Origin: SHVO01 sp041905795 | GTDB taxonomy: Bacteria > Pseudomonadota > Alphaproteobacteria > Rhodospirillales > Rhodospirillaceae | DNA length: 64,000 nt | Direction of reading: 5' to 3' | Assembly: GCA_041905795.1 (NCBI GenBank) | Contig: JAYRKL010000007.1 | Location: forward strand, 62,001 to 126,000 | Part shown: one piece after another, positions 10,062-18,253 of the stretch | How the letters are laid out: each line of letters opens with the position of its first letter | Position numbering within the stretch: position 1 is the first letter of the stretch | Program-made: the position numbers and the translations under genes | Notes under the pieces: generated by a model | Database searches by the model: none | What the model was told of the DNA's origin: nothing | Seen by the model: only the letters and a program-made list of their open reading frames with translations

Positions 10062-11000
10062 ATGGCCTACCGCCTCAAGGGAAAACGCGTCTGGGTCGCG
10101 GGCCACACCGGCATGGTGGGCGGCGCCATCGTGCGCCGCCTGCAACAGGAAGACTGCGAGATCCTGACCGCGCGCCGCGCCGAGCTGGACCTGACCCGGC
10201 AAGGCGACGTCGAATCCTGGATGGCGGGCCGCAAGCCGCAGGCGGTGTTCCTGGCCGCGGCGGTGGTCGGCGGCATCGTCGCCAATGATTCGAACCCGGT
10301 GGAGTTCCTCACCGACAACCTGCAGATCCAGTCCAACATCCTGTCCACCGCCCACCGCATCGGCGTCGAGAAGCTGTTGTTCCTGGGATCGAGCTGCATT
10401 TACCCGCGCCTGGCGCCGCAGCCGCTGCGGGAAGACTCGCTGCTCACCGGCCCCCTGGAGCCCACCAACCAGTGGTACGCGGTCGCCAAGATCGCCGGCA
10501 TCAAGCAGTGCCAGGCCTACCGCCGCGAATATGGCCGCGATTTCATCTCCTGCATGCCCACCAATCTCTACGGCCCCGGCGACAACTTCGACCTCATGTC
10601 CAGCCACGTCCTGCCGGCCCTGATGGTGAAGGCGCATAACGCCAAGCTGGCCGGCGACCCGGTGCTGACGGTCTGGGGCAGCGGCAACCCCAAGCGCGAA
10701 TTCCTTTATGTCGAGGACGCGGCCGAAGCCTGTGTCCACCTGATGAAGACCTATTCCGACGACAGCCATATCAACGTCGGGTCCGGCGAGGACCTGACCA
10801 TCCGGCAGTTGGCCGAGACCGTGGCCGAGGCGGTGGGCTTCAAGGGCGCCCTGGTGTTCGATCCCGCCAAGCCCGACGGCACGCCGCGCAAGCTCATGGA
10901 CGTTTCCCGCATCAACGCCGCCGGGTGGAAAGCGACCACCGGCCTCAAGGACGGCATCAAGAAGACCTACGACTGGTACTGCAAGAACGTTGCGAACTAA
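10062..11000 (+). CDS. fcl: GDP-L-fucose synthase (epimerase/reductase)
   Basis: A 312-residue SDR that epimerises and reduces the Gmd product to GDP-L-fucose. It shows the nucleotide motif GHTGMVG (14-20), the serine in FLGSSCIYP (110-111) and the catalytic pair Tyr139 and Lys143 in WYAVAK. Length is normal for the family. It lies 16 bases after gmd on the same strand, and the two are surely one operon. The fucose product would feed a cell-surface polysaccharide; no fucosyltransferase is visible in this window. Confidence 0.95.
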   Translation: MAYRLKGKRVWVAGHTGMVGGAIVRRLQQEDCEILTARRAELDLTRQGDVESWMAGRKPQAVFLAAAVVGGIVANDSNPVEFLTDNLQIQSNILSTAHRIGVEKLLFLGSSCIYPRLAPQPLREDSLLTGPLEPTNQWYAVAKIAGIKQCQAYRREYGRDFISCMPTNLYGPGDNFDLMSSHVLPALMVKAHNAKLAGDPVLTVWGSGNPKREFLYVEDAAEACVHLMKTYSDDSHINVGSGEDLTIRQLAETVAEAVGFKGALVFDPAKPDGTPRKLMDVSRINAAGWKATTGLKDGIKKTYDWYCKNVAN

Positions 11001-11080
11001 CGCCTGAATTCATTGCTTGAACAGCCTTCCGCAGGCTCTTAAAACCCGAAGATAAGGGTTTTCGCGATTATTGTTTGATC

Positions 11081-11125
11081 GCATCGTTTCAGCCGAAAAC
11101 CGGTTCCCGCTTTTCGGCACGATGC
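11081..11125. repeat. Palindromic intergenic element, copy A
   Basis: Outer stem GCATCGT (11081-11087) pairs with ACGATGC (11119-11125). Inner stem GCCGAAAA (11092-11099) pairs with TTTTCGGC (11111-11118). The centre CCGGTTCCCGC matches the centres of copies B and C. It sits immediately upstream of the TauE/SafE gene. Confidence 0.75.
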
Positions 11126-11146
11126 TTTGGGATTTACTGCAAGGGC

Positions 11147-12073
11147 ATGCAGGTCTACCTCCCCATCGCCGAGATGTCGGTGAACATCTTTCTCGTCCTC
11201 GGGCTCGGGGGCGCGGTGGGGCTGCTGTCGGGGCTGTTCGGCGTCGGCGGCGGGTTCCTCATGACCCCGCTGCTGATCTTCGTCGGCGTGCCCCCGGCCG
11301 TCGCGGTCGGCACCCAATCGGTGCAGATCGTCGCATCCTCGGTCTCCGGCGTCCTCGCCCATATGCGCCGCGGCACCGTCGACTTCGCCATGGGCGCGGT
11401 GCTGACCGTGGGTGGATTCCTGGGCTCGGGCCTGGGCGTGTGGGTGTTCAGCCTGCTCAAAAGCTCGGGCCACATCGACCTCACGATCTCGCTGGGCTAC
11501 GTGCTGTTCCTGGGCGTGGTCGGCGGTTTCATGCTCATGGAAAGCCTGCCCGGCGTGCTCAAAACCCGCCCCGCCGCCGTGGCGTCGGCGGCGCGCGGCC
11601 CGGGCCGGCATACCTGGATGCACGGTCTGCCGTTCAAATTCCGTTTCCGGAAATCCAAGATCTACGTCTCGCTGCTGCTGCCCCTGGCGATCGGCTTCCT
11701 GGTGGGCATCCTGGTGGCCACCATGGGCGTCGGCGGCGGGTTTCTGATCGTCCCCGCCATGATCTACCTGCTGGGGATGCCCACGCAGGTGGTGATCGGC
11801 ACGTCCTTGCTGCAGATCACCTTCGTCACCGCCAATACCGCGTTGCTGCAGTCGATCTTCAACCAGTCGGTCGATCTGGTGCTGGCGCTGCTGCTGATGC
11901 TGATGGCGGTGGTCAGCACCCAGATCGGCGTGAGTCTGTCGAGCAAGGTGCGCGGTGAATATCTGCGCGTGGCCCTGGCGGTCATGATCCTCGCGGTCGC
12001 CATCCGCCTGGCCCTGGGCCTGGTGATCACGCCCCATGAGCTGTTCACCCTGAGCACGGGGGCCGGCCAGTGA
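11147..12073 (+). CDS. TauE/SafE family sulfite/anion exporter
   Basis: A 308-residue polytopic membrane protein with the duplicated TauE/SafE signature: GLSGLFGVGGGFLMTP-like in the first half and ATMGVGGGFLIVP in the second. Each is followed by a hydrophobic repeat, and a basic loop (FRFRKSK) lies between halves. The family exports sulfite, sulfoacetate or related anions. I chose the ATG at 11147 because MQVYLPIAEMSVN is the usual start of this alphaproteobacterial subgroup. Its stop overlaps the following TIGR02186 gene by four bases (ATGA), and a universal stress protein gene follows in the same way, so the three are one translational unit. Confidence 0.9.
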   Translation: MQVYLPIAEMSVNIFLVLGLGGAVGLLSGLFGVGGGFLMTPLLIFVGVPPAVAVGTQSVQIVASSVSGVLAHMRRGTVDFAMGAVLTVGGFLGSGLGVWVFSLLKSSGHIDLTISLGYVLFLGVVGGFMLMESLPGVLKTRPAAVASAARGPGRHTWMHGLPFKFRFRKSKIYVSLLLPLAIGFLVGILVATMGVGGGFLIVPAMIYLLGMPTQVVIGTSLLQITFVTANTALLQSIFNQSVDLVLALLLMLMAVVSTQIGVSLSSKVRGEYLRVALAVMILAVAIRLALGLVITPHELFTLSTGAGQ

Positions 12074-12819
12074 AGCGCCTGTTCGCCCTCGCCGCCGCAC
12101 TCTTCCTGTCCGCGAGCGCGGCCCGCGCCCAAGGCAACGTGCCGCTGGTGGCCGACCTGTCGAGCCATCTGGTGGCCATCACCACCGGCTTCAGCGGCAC
12201 CGACGTGCTGCTGTTCGGCGCCACCGACGGACCGGGCGACATCGCCGTGGTGGTGCGCGGGCCCGGCGAGGACGAAGTGATCCGGCGCAAGGGCCGCAAG
12301 GGCCCGGTGTGGGTGAACACCGACGAAGTGACTTTCCGCGACGCGCCGTCCTATTACCGCGTCGCCTCCAGCCGGCCGCTGGACGAGTTCGCGCCCCAGA
12401 CCCTGCTGTCGCGCTACCAGATCGGCATCGACAACATCCGCATGAACACCGCCGCCGCCGACGCCCTCCAACCCGCGGAAGTGGCGGACTTCCGCAAGGC
12501 CTTCGTGCGCCTCAAGACCGAGGCCAGCCTCTACGACCAGGGCCTGGGCGCGGTCAATTTCATGTCCAACCGCCTGTTCCGTACCGAACTGCACTTTCCC
12601 TCGAACGTGCCGACCGGCACCTATCTGGTGGAGGTCTACCTGTTCCGCGACGGCGACGTGACCAGCGCCGAGATCGTGCCTTTGAACATTTCCCAGATCG
12701 GCGCCAGCGCCGATATCTTCGACTTCGCCCATAACCTCGCGCCGCTCTATGGGCTGGTCTCCATCCTGCTCGCGGCCAGTGCCGGCTGGGTCGCCAGCGT
12801 CGCCTTCCGCCGCACATGA
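12070..12819 (+). CDS. TIGR02186 family periplasmic/membrane-anchored protein
   Basis: A 249-residue protein with a clear signal peptide (residues 1-20, ending ARA-QG), a globular exported region and one hydrophobic segment near the C-terminus (about 222-243). It would therefore be periplasmic and anchored to the inner membrane. The conserved LVADLSSHLVAITTGFSGT start and the FRDAPSYYRVASSRPL segment match the alphaproteobacterial TIGR02186 family, whose function is unknown. It overlaps the TauE/SafE gene by four bases and the universal stress gene by four bases. That tight coupling suggests a partner or periplasmic accessory of the exporter, which is inference only. Confidence 0.8.
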   Translation: MKRLFALAAALFLSASAARAQGNVPLVADLSSHLVAITTGFSGTDVLLFGATDGPGDIAVVVRGPGEDEVIRRKGRKGPVWVNTDEVTFRDAPSYYRVASSRPLDEFAPQTLLSRYQIGIDNIRMNTAAADALQPAEVADFRKAFVRLKTEASLYDQGLGAVNFMSNRLFRTELHFPSNVPTGTYLVEVYLFRDGDVTSAEIVPLNISQIGASADIFDFAHNLAPLYGLVSILLAASAGWVASVAFRRT

Positions 12820-13301
12820 GCGACCCCGATCCTTTCCAGGAGGCGCGCACCTTTCTCGTTGTGGTGGACCGCAGCGAGGAGATGAAGGCGGCCTTGCGTT
12901 ACGCCTGCCGGCGCGTCGCCCATACCGGCGGCGCCGTCGCCTTGTTCCACGCGGTGCCGCAGACCGAGTTCCATCACTTCAAGACCATCGGCGAACTGAT
13001 GGACCACGAAGCCCGCACCGCAGCGGAGCGGCGCCTGCAGCAGGTGGCCGGCGAAGTGCACCGCCAGATCGGCAAGTTCCCCGAACTCTATTTCCGCCAG
13101 GGCGACGCCCTGGCGGAACTGACCAAAGTCATCGATGAAACCCCGTCGATTTCGGTCCTGGTGCTGGGCGCCGGCGCCGGCGCCGAGGGCCCCGGCCCGA
13201 TCGTCTCGGCCCTCTCGGGCAAATTAGCCGGTAAAATCAACATCCCCGTGACCATCGTCCCCGGGGACCTGACACCCGAACAGATCGACGCAATAAGTTG
13301 A
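12816..13301 (+). CDS. Universal stress protein (UspA) family protein
   Basis: A 161-residue single-domain protein with the USP fold pattern: an initial strand FLVVVDRSEEMKAALRYA, a middle SVLVLGAGAGAEGPGP resembling the nucleotide-binding loop, and a final strand INIPVTIVPG. The loop departs from the canonical G-2x-G-9x-G-S/T, so ATP binding is uncertain. It overlaps the upstream TIGR02186 gene by four bases, closing the TauE/SafE trio. It may sense or buffer stress linked to the exporter's substrate. Confidence 0.75.
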   Translation: MSDPDPFQEARTFLVVVDRSEEMKAALRYACRRVAHTGGAVALFHAVPQTEFHHFKTIGELMDHEARTAAERRLQQVAGEVHRQIGKFPELYFRQGDALAELTKVIDETPSISVLVLGAGAGAEGPGPIVSALSGKLAGKINIPVTIVPGDLTPEQIDAIS

Positions 13302-13371
13302 TCTCGGACCGAATTGGTCCTATTGAGCGGGCCAACCGCGCACCTTATATGGGTGGCGATCTATTTTTGTC

Positions 13372-13415
13372 GCGTGTCCAGGAAAAGTGGGACCCGGTTT
13401 TCCGTCCGGACACGC
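13372..13415. repeat. Palindromic intergenic element, copy B (inverted relative to A and C)
   Basis: Outer stem GCGTGTCC (13372-13379) pairs with GGACACGC (13408-13415). Inner stem GGAAAA (13381-13386) pairs with TTTTCC (13398-13403). The centre GTGGGACCCGG is the reverse complement of CCGGGTCCCAC, matching copies A and C. It lies between the universal stress gene and the Nfu gene and ends 15 bases before the Nfu start codon. Confidence 0.75.
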
Positions 13416-13429
13416 TTTTGGAGCCCCGC

Positions 13430-13981
13430 ATGTTCATCCAGACCGAAGACACCCCCAACCCCGCCGCCCTCAAATTCTTGCCGGGCCGCGATGTGCTGAC
13501 GTCGGGTGTCGCGGATTTCACCAGCCGCCAGGAAGCCGCCCAGTCGCCGCTCGCCCGCCTGCTGTTCGAGATCGACGGCGTGCAGGGCGTGTTCCTCGGC
13601 AGCGATTTCATCACCGTCACCAAAGCCGGCGACAAAAGCTGGCAGGTGCTGAAGCCCATGGTGCTGGGCGCGGTCATGGATCACTTCACCGCCGGCGCGC
13701 CGGTCATGGAACAGGCCCAGGGCGAAGCCGCCACCGATGACGCGGGCGAAGACAGCGAGATCGTCGCCCAGATCAAGGAACTGATCGACACGCGCGTGCG
13801 CCCCGGCGTCGCCCAGGACGGCGGCGATATCGTCTACCGTGGTTTCAAGAACGGCACGGTGTATTTGCAGATGCGCGGCTCCTGCGCCGGCTGCCCCAGC
13901 TCCACCGCCACCCTGAAGATGGGCATCGAGAACATGCTGCGGCATTACGTGCCGGAGGTTCTTCAGGTCGAGGCCGTCTAG
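13430..13981 (+). CDS. Nfu-type iron-sulfur cluster scaffold/carrier protein
   Basis: A 183-residue protein with an N-terminal Nfu domain (residues 1-88, beginning MFIQTEDTPNP) and a C-terminal NifU-like domain carrying the cluster-binding CxxC (Cys152 and Cys155 in GSCAGCPSS). It passes Fe-S clusters to apo-enzymes in the cytosol. The ATG at 13430 has GGAG six bases upstream; longer in-frame starts run through repeat element B. A mitochondrial Nfu1-like architecture is typical for Alphaproteobacteria. Confidence 0.93.
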   Translation: MFIQTEDTPNPAALKFLPGRDVLTSGVADFTSRQEAAQSPLARLLFEIDGVQGVFLGSDFITVTKAGDKSWQVLKPMVLGAVMDHFTAGAPVMEQAQGEAATDDAGEDSEIVAQIKELIDTRVRPGVAQDGGDIVYRGFKNGTVYLQMRGSCAGCPSSTATLKMGIENMLRHYVPEVLQVEAV

Positions 13982-14017
13982 AGCATGATCGAGTCATATT
14001 GAATCGCGATCATGCTC
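13981..14017. repeat. Hairpin preceding repeat copy C
   Basis: GAGCATGATCG (13981-13991) pairs perfectly with CGATCATGCTC (14007-14017) around a 15-base loop. It begins on the last base of the Nfu stop codon, so it could act as a 3' end structure. It shares the GAGCAT word with the flank of copy C and probably belongs to the same composite repeat. Confidence 0.65.
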
Positions 14018-14035
14018 TAATTTTTTGGTTTGGTC

Positions 14036-14078
14036 GCATTTTCTGCGATGAACCGGCATCCACTTCATCGGAAAATGC
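14036..14078. repeat. Palindromic intergenic element, copy C
   Basis: Outer stem GCATTTTC (14036-14043) pairs with GAAAATGC (14071-14078). Inner stem CGATGAA (14046-14052) pairs with TTCATCG (14064-14070). The centre is CCGGCATCCAC. Stem sequences differ from copies A and B but remain paired, while the centre keeps the pattern CCGG-N2-Y-CC-R-C. Confidence 0.75.
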
Positions 14079-14144
14079 TCTAACTTAAGCTTGCGTTAGG
14101 TCTATCCGGCTCCCAAGCTGCGTCTTTGCTTTGGGAGTACGATC

Positions 14145-14744
14145 ATGCCTGGACGCGGCGCCCTGGACGACCAGGGGCTGGACCTGATCTTCAGGAAGGC
14201 CCGCACCCAGAACAGCTGGCGGCCGGAGCCGGTCCCGGAAGACGTGCTGCGGCGGATCTACGATCTCGCCAAATTCGGCCCCACCACCGCCAATTCCACG
14301 CCCGCGCGCTTTGTCTTTGTCATGTCCAAGGAGGGCAAGGAGAAGCTGCGCCCCTGCCTGTCCGCCGGCAACCTGGACAAGACCATGGCGGCGCCGGTGA
14401 CGGCGATCGTCGCCCATGACACGCGGTTCTACGAACTGTTGCCGGAGCTGTTCCCCCACGACCAGACCGCGCGTTCCTGGTTCGAGGGCAAGGAAGCCCA
14501 TATCCAGGAAACCGCGCTGCGCAACAGCTCGCTGCAGGGCGCTTATTTCATGATCGCGGCGCGCGCTGTGGGCCTCGATTGCGGTCCCATGAGCGGCTTC
14601 GATCCGGCCAAGCTCAATGCCGCCTTCTTCCCCGACGGGCGGTTCAAAGCCAATTTCCTCTGCAACCTCGCTTACGGCGACGATCAAAAAATCTTCCCCC
14701 GCAACCCGCGCCTCCCGTTCGAGCGCGCCTGCTCAATCATTTAA
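14145..14744 (+). CDS. Nitroreductase family protein, RutE/HadB-like (malonic semialdehyde reductase type)
   Basis: A 199-residue flavoprotein of the small nitroreductase subfamily. The order FGPTTANSTPARFVFV, SAGNLDKTMAAPVTAIVA, FRKARTQNSWRPEPV and GLDCGPMSGFD follows RutE, which reduces malonic semialdehyde to 3-hydroxypropionate in pyrimidine breakdown. The rest of a rut operon is not nearby, so a general carbonyl or quinone reductase role is also possible. GGGAG seven bases before the ATG supports the start. It follows repeat copy C. Confidence 0.85.
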   Translation: MPGRGALDDQGLDLIFRKARTQNSWRPEPVPEDVLRRIYDLAKFGPTTANSTPARFVFVMSKEGKEKLRPCLSAGNLDKTMAAPVTAIVAHDTRFYELLPELFPHDQTARSWFEGKEAHIQETALRNSSLQGAYFMIAARAVGLDCGPMSGFDPAKLNAAFFPDGRFKANFLCNLAYGDDQKIFPRNPRLPFERACSII

Positions 14745-14762
14745 CCCCAAATGGTGTGACGC

Positions 14763-15404
14763 ATGACCGCGAAGACCAAAGCCAGGACGAAAGCCGCGCC
14801 GAAGAAAAAGGCGGCAAAGAAAGTCGCCAAGAAGAAAAATGCGCCGGGTATGAGCGATACAGCGGTGAAGGCCAAGACCGGCAAGACCTGGGCCGAATGG
14901 ATCGCCGTCCTCGACAAGGCCGGCGCCAAGGCCATGAGCCATAAGGAGATCACCGCGCTCCTGGGCAAACGCCACAAGCTGGCGGACTGGTGGTCGCAGA
15001 TGGTGACCGTGGGCTATGAGCGCGCAAAAGGCCTGCGCGAATTGCACCAGACCGCCGGCGGCTTCAATACCAGTGTCAGCCGCACCCTCGCCGCCGGCCT
15101 GGATCAGTTGTTCGAGGCCTGGGACGAAACCCGCACCCGCGCCTCGTTCCTGAAGGAGGCCATCGCCGTCACCACCCGCAATCCCGGCAAGAACATGCGC
15201 TTCGCCTGGGATAAGGACGGCGGCAAGGTGGAAGTGCGCTTCACCGCCAAGGGGCCGGAGAAGGCGCAGATCACCATCGACCACATGGGCCTGGCCAACA
15301 GCGCCGCGGTCAAACGGGTGAAGACCTTCTGGGCCGACACCCTCGAGAAGATGGGCGAAACCGCCCTCAAGACCTCGAAACGCGTACGCGGCGCAAAAGA
15401 TTAA
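14763..15404 (+). CDS. DUF4287 family protein with Lys/Ala-rich N-terminal tail
   Basis: A 213-residue protein of unknown role. Residues 3-27 form a lysine/alanine-rich, histone-H1-like tail. Residues 30-105 match the DUF4287 pattern (KTGKTWAEWIAVLDKAGA then HKEI and WWSQMVTVGYERAKGLRE). The C-terminal about 100 residues look like a small SRPBCC/AHSA1-type alpha-beta domain. The tail could bind nucleic acid or other polyanions; nothing shows this directly. Its stop codon overlaps the convergent trpS stop by four bases. Confidence 0.75.
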   Translation: MTAKTKARTKAAPKKKAAKKVAKKKNAPGMSDTAVKAKTGKTWAEWIAVLDKAGAKAMSHKEITALLGKRHKLADWWSQMVTVGYERAKGLRELHQTAGGFNTSVSRTLAAGLDQLFEAWDETRTRASFLKEAIAVTTRNPGKNMRFAWDKDGGKVEVRFTAKGPEKAQITIDHMGLANSAAVKRVKTFWADTLEKMGETALKTSKRVRGAKD

Positions 15405-16441
15405 GCAGCCGGCAGGAACCCGACCGCGGCGTAGGCTTCCTTGAGTACCGGCGCGGCCAGGGCGCGGGCCTTGTCGGCGCCGACCTTGAGGGCGCGGTCG
15501 ATCTCCGCCGGGTCCGCCATCAGGCGGTTCATCTCGGCGGTGATGGGGCCGAGAGTGCCGACGGCGATTTCGGTGAGGCGGGTCTTGAACTGCGAGAACT
15601 GCCAGCCGGCCACGTCCTTGAGAACGTCTTCGGGCGTGCGGTCGGACAACGCGGCCATGATGTTCACCAGGTTCGCGGCCTCGGCGCGGCCTTCCAGCCC
15701 TTCCACCGTCCCCGGCAGTTCGCTGGAATCGGTGGTGGCTTTCTTGATTTTCTGGGCAATGTCGTCGGCGGTGTCGGTCATATAGATCAGCGCCGCGTCG
15801 GAGGTCATTTCCGACTTGGACATCTTCTTGGTGCCGTCGCGCAAGGACATGACGCGAGTGGCCGCGCCCTGGATCACGGGCTCGGGCAGCGGGAACAGGT
15901 CGACCTTGTAGTCGTTGTTGAACTTGGCGGCGATGTCGCGGGCCAGTTCCACATGCTGCTTCTGGTCCTCGCCCACGGGCACATGAGTCGCCTTGTAGAC
16001 CAGGATGTCGGCGGCCATGAGGTTCGGATAGACATAGAGGCCCGACGACGAGGCCTCGCGGTTCTTGCCGGCCTTGTCCTTGAACTGGGTCATGCGATTC
16101 AACCAGCCCAGGCGCGCGACGCAGTTGAACACCCAGGCCAGTTCGGCGTGGGCGGGCACATGGCTCTGCACGAACAGGATGCAAGCGGCGGGATCGATGC
16201 CGCTGGCCATCATGCCGGCCGCCACTTCGCGGGTGTTGCGCAGCAGCTCCTTGGGGTCCTGAAACACCGTGATGGCGTGCAGGTCGACCATGCAGAACAT
16301 GCTGTCATAGTCGCGCTGCATGGCGACCCAGTTACGGATCGCGCCGAGGTAGTTGCCGAGGTGGAGGTTACCGGAGGGCTTGATGCCCGAAAAAATGCGG
16401 CCGCGTGTTGTGTGCGGCTGCGGTGTGGACCCGCTGGTCAT
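15401..16441 (-). CDS. trpS: Tryptophanyl-tRNA synthetase
   Basis: A 346-residue class I aminoacyl-tRNA synthetase. The HIGH-type motif appears as NLHLGNYLGA and the second signature as KKMSKSEM. The tryptophan-pocket region PNLMAADILVYKA is intact. The ATG at 16441 is preceded by CAGGAG at good spacing; an in-frame start at 16471 would add ten residues without a ribosome site. It lies downstream of murJ on the same strand, an order common in Alphaproteobacteria. Confidence 0.97.
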   Translation of the reverse strand: MTSGSTPQPHTTRGRIFSGIKPSGNLHLGNYLGAIRNWVAMQRDYDSMFCMVDLHAITVFQDPKELLRNTREVAAGMMASGIDPAACILFVQSHVPAHAELAWVFNCVARLGWLNRMTQFKDKAGKNREASSSGLYVYPNLMAADILVYKATHVPVGEDQKQHVELARDIAAKFNNDYKVDLFPLPEPVIQGAATRVMSLRDGTKKMSKSEMTSDAALIYMTDTADDIAQKIKKATTDSSELPGTVEGLEGRAEAANLVNIMAALSDRTPEDVLKDVAGWQFSQFKTRLTEIAVGTLGPITAEMNRLMADPAEIDRALKVGADKARALAAPVLKEAYAAVGFLPAA

Positions 16442-16536
16442 TGGTCTGCTCCTGATGATGTCTGGAGGCACGGGAGGTTGGAGACTCCCCTGCGCTTAGC
16501 CGCGGGTGTGGTAGCCCAGCCGTTAGGCCGGGTCAA

Positions 16537-18174
16537 TCACCCAACAGCGGGCGGTGCGCCTTTGGGACCACGGCGCAGGAGCGCCAGGTCCGAACGCCGC
16601 GCCGCGCCGAATAGGAAGGCGCAAGCGCCATAAACCGCACCGCCGACGCCGATCAGTGTGCCGAGAGTAAGCACGCGCAGGCCGAAATGCGCGGCCGGCC
16701 GGCTTTCGGTGCCGAACACCGGCCCCAACAGATGCTCCACCAGCAGCGCGCCGCCCCACAACACGGCCATCATCACCAGCGCCGCGGCGACGATGCGCGG
16801 CAGGCGGCGCGTGAGCTGGCTGTCCGCCACCAGATGGCCGCGCCGATGCAGGATCACCGTAAGCAGTCCCGCATTGATCCAGGCGGAGATGGTCGTGCCC
16901 AGCGCGATCCCGACGTGGCCCAGGGGTTTCATGAGCGCGATATTGATGGCGATGTTGAACACCAGGGCGATGGACGACGCCATCACCGGCGTCTTGGTGT
17001 CGTGCCGCCCAAAAAATCCCGGCGTCAGCGCCTTGTTGAGCACATAGGCCGGCAAGCCCAGGGAGAACGCCAGCAGCGCCGCCGCCACCATCTCGCGGTC
17101 ATGGGGCGTGAAGGCGCCGTATTCGAACAGGCTGGCGGTGATGGGCTGAGCCAGCATGGCGATGCCGGCGGCGGCGGGCACGGTCAGCAGCAGAGAGATC
17201 TCGATGGCCCGGTTCTGGTCATGAAGCGCCGCGGTCTCGTCGCCGGCCTGGATATGGCGCGCCAGCAGCGGCAACAGCGCCACGCCGATGGCGGTGCCGA
17301 AGATGCCAACCGGCAGGAGATTGATGCGGTCGGCATAGGTGATCCACGACACCGCGCCCGGCCCGACCAGGGTGGCGATGCTTTTATTGGCCATGACATT
17401 GAACTGGTAGATGCCGGCGCCGAAAGCCATGGGCAGGATGCGCAAGAGCAGGAGTTTCACCTCCGGCGTCAGGCGCGGACGCACCAGGGCGAAGCGCATG
17501 CCGACGCGATTGCAGTCGATCGCCAGCCAGATCAGCTGCACTAGGCCCGAGGCCAGCACCGCCCAGGCCAAGAACACCGACCGGTCGCCGCCGGCGCTGA
17601 CGCCCACCAGCAGCCCGAGGATGAAAACGATATTGAGCAGTACCGGCGCCGCCGCCGGCACCGCGAACCGGCCCAGCGCATTGAGCACACCGGACTGCAA
17701 TGACGTCAGCGAGATGAACAGCAGATAAGGGAACATGATGCGTGCCAGCTCGGTGGTGCGTTCGATCTGGCCCGGGATTTTGTCGAAGCCCGCCGCGAGC
17801 ACGCCGAGCACCTGGGGCATAAACAGCAGCACCACGGCGCAGAAAACGATCAGCACCACCGTCAGCACGGCGAAGGCCTGATCGGCGAAGGCTTTGGCTT
17901 TTTCCTTGCCGTCGCGCTCCACGGTTTGGGCGAACAGGGGCACGAAGCTGGCGGAGAACGCGCCCTCGGCAAACAGGGAGCGGAACAGATTGGGGAACTG
18001 GAAGGCGATGAAGAAAGCGTCCGCCACCGCGCCCGCGCCAATGAACCGCGCCATCAGGACCTCGCGCAACAGCCCGGTGATGCGGCTGAGCATGGTGTAG
18101 CCGCCCACGGTGGCGAAGGCGCGGAACAAGCTCGGTGGTGCCGGGGCACGCGGAGCGTCGGGGGGCGAAGCCAT
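16537..18174 (-). CDS. murJ: Lipid II flippase MurJ (MviN)
   Basis: A 545-residue polytopic membrane protein with about 14 hydrophobic segments. The family N-terminal core is clear: GGYTMLSRITGLLREVLMA, then ADAFFIAFQFPNLFRSLFAEGAFSASFVPLF in pieces. It flips the peptidoglycan precursor lipid II across the inner membrane. The length is usual. It sits between glnD (79 bases upstream) and trpS on the same strand. Confidence 0.95.
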   Translation of the reverse strand: MASPPDAPRAPAPPSLFRAFATVGGYTMLSRITGLLREVLMARFIGAGAVADAFFIAFQFPNLFRSLFAEGAFSASFVPLFAQTVERDGKEKAKAFADQAFAVLTVVLIVFCAVVLLFMPQVLGVLAAGFDKIPGQIERTTELARIMFPYLLFISLTSLQSGVLNALGRFAVPAAAPVLLNIVFILGLLVGVSAGGDRSVFLAWAVLASGLVQLIWLAIDCNRVGMRFALVRPRLTPEVKLLLLRILPMAFGAGIYQFNVMANKSIATLVGPGAVSWITYADRINLLPVGIFGTAIGVALLPLLARHIQAGDETAALHDQNRAIEISLLLTVPAAAGIAMLAQPITASLFEYGAFTPHDREMVAAALLAFSLGLPAYVLNKALTPGFFGRHDTKTPVMASSIALVFNIAINIALMKPLGHVGIALGTTISAWINAGLLTVILHRRGHLVADSQLTRRLPRIVAAALVMMAVLWGGALLVEHLLGPVFGTESRPAAHFGLRVLTLGTLIGVGGAVYGACAFLFGAARRSDLALLRRGPKGAPPAVG

Positions 18175-18253
18175 GTCTCTGATCTAACGGATTGGCGGGA
18201 GTCTGTGAATCCCTGCCGCTGATATGTGGCTTTTATTCGGCGGCAGGCTTGTC

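Noticed and set aside
14733..16184. 483-codon minus-strand frame over the DUF4287 and trpS genes
   Set aside because: It is an out-of-frame reading of trpS and antisense to the DUF4287 gene. Low-complexity composition and no motif.
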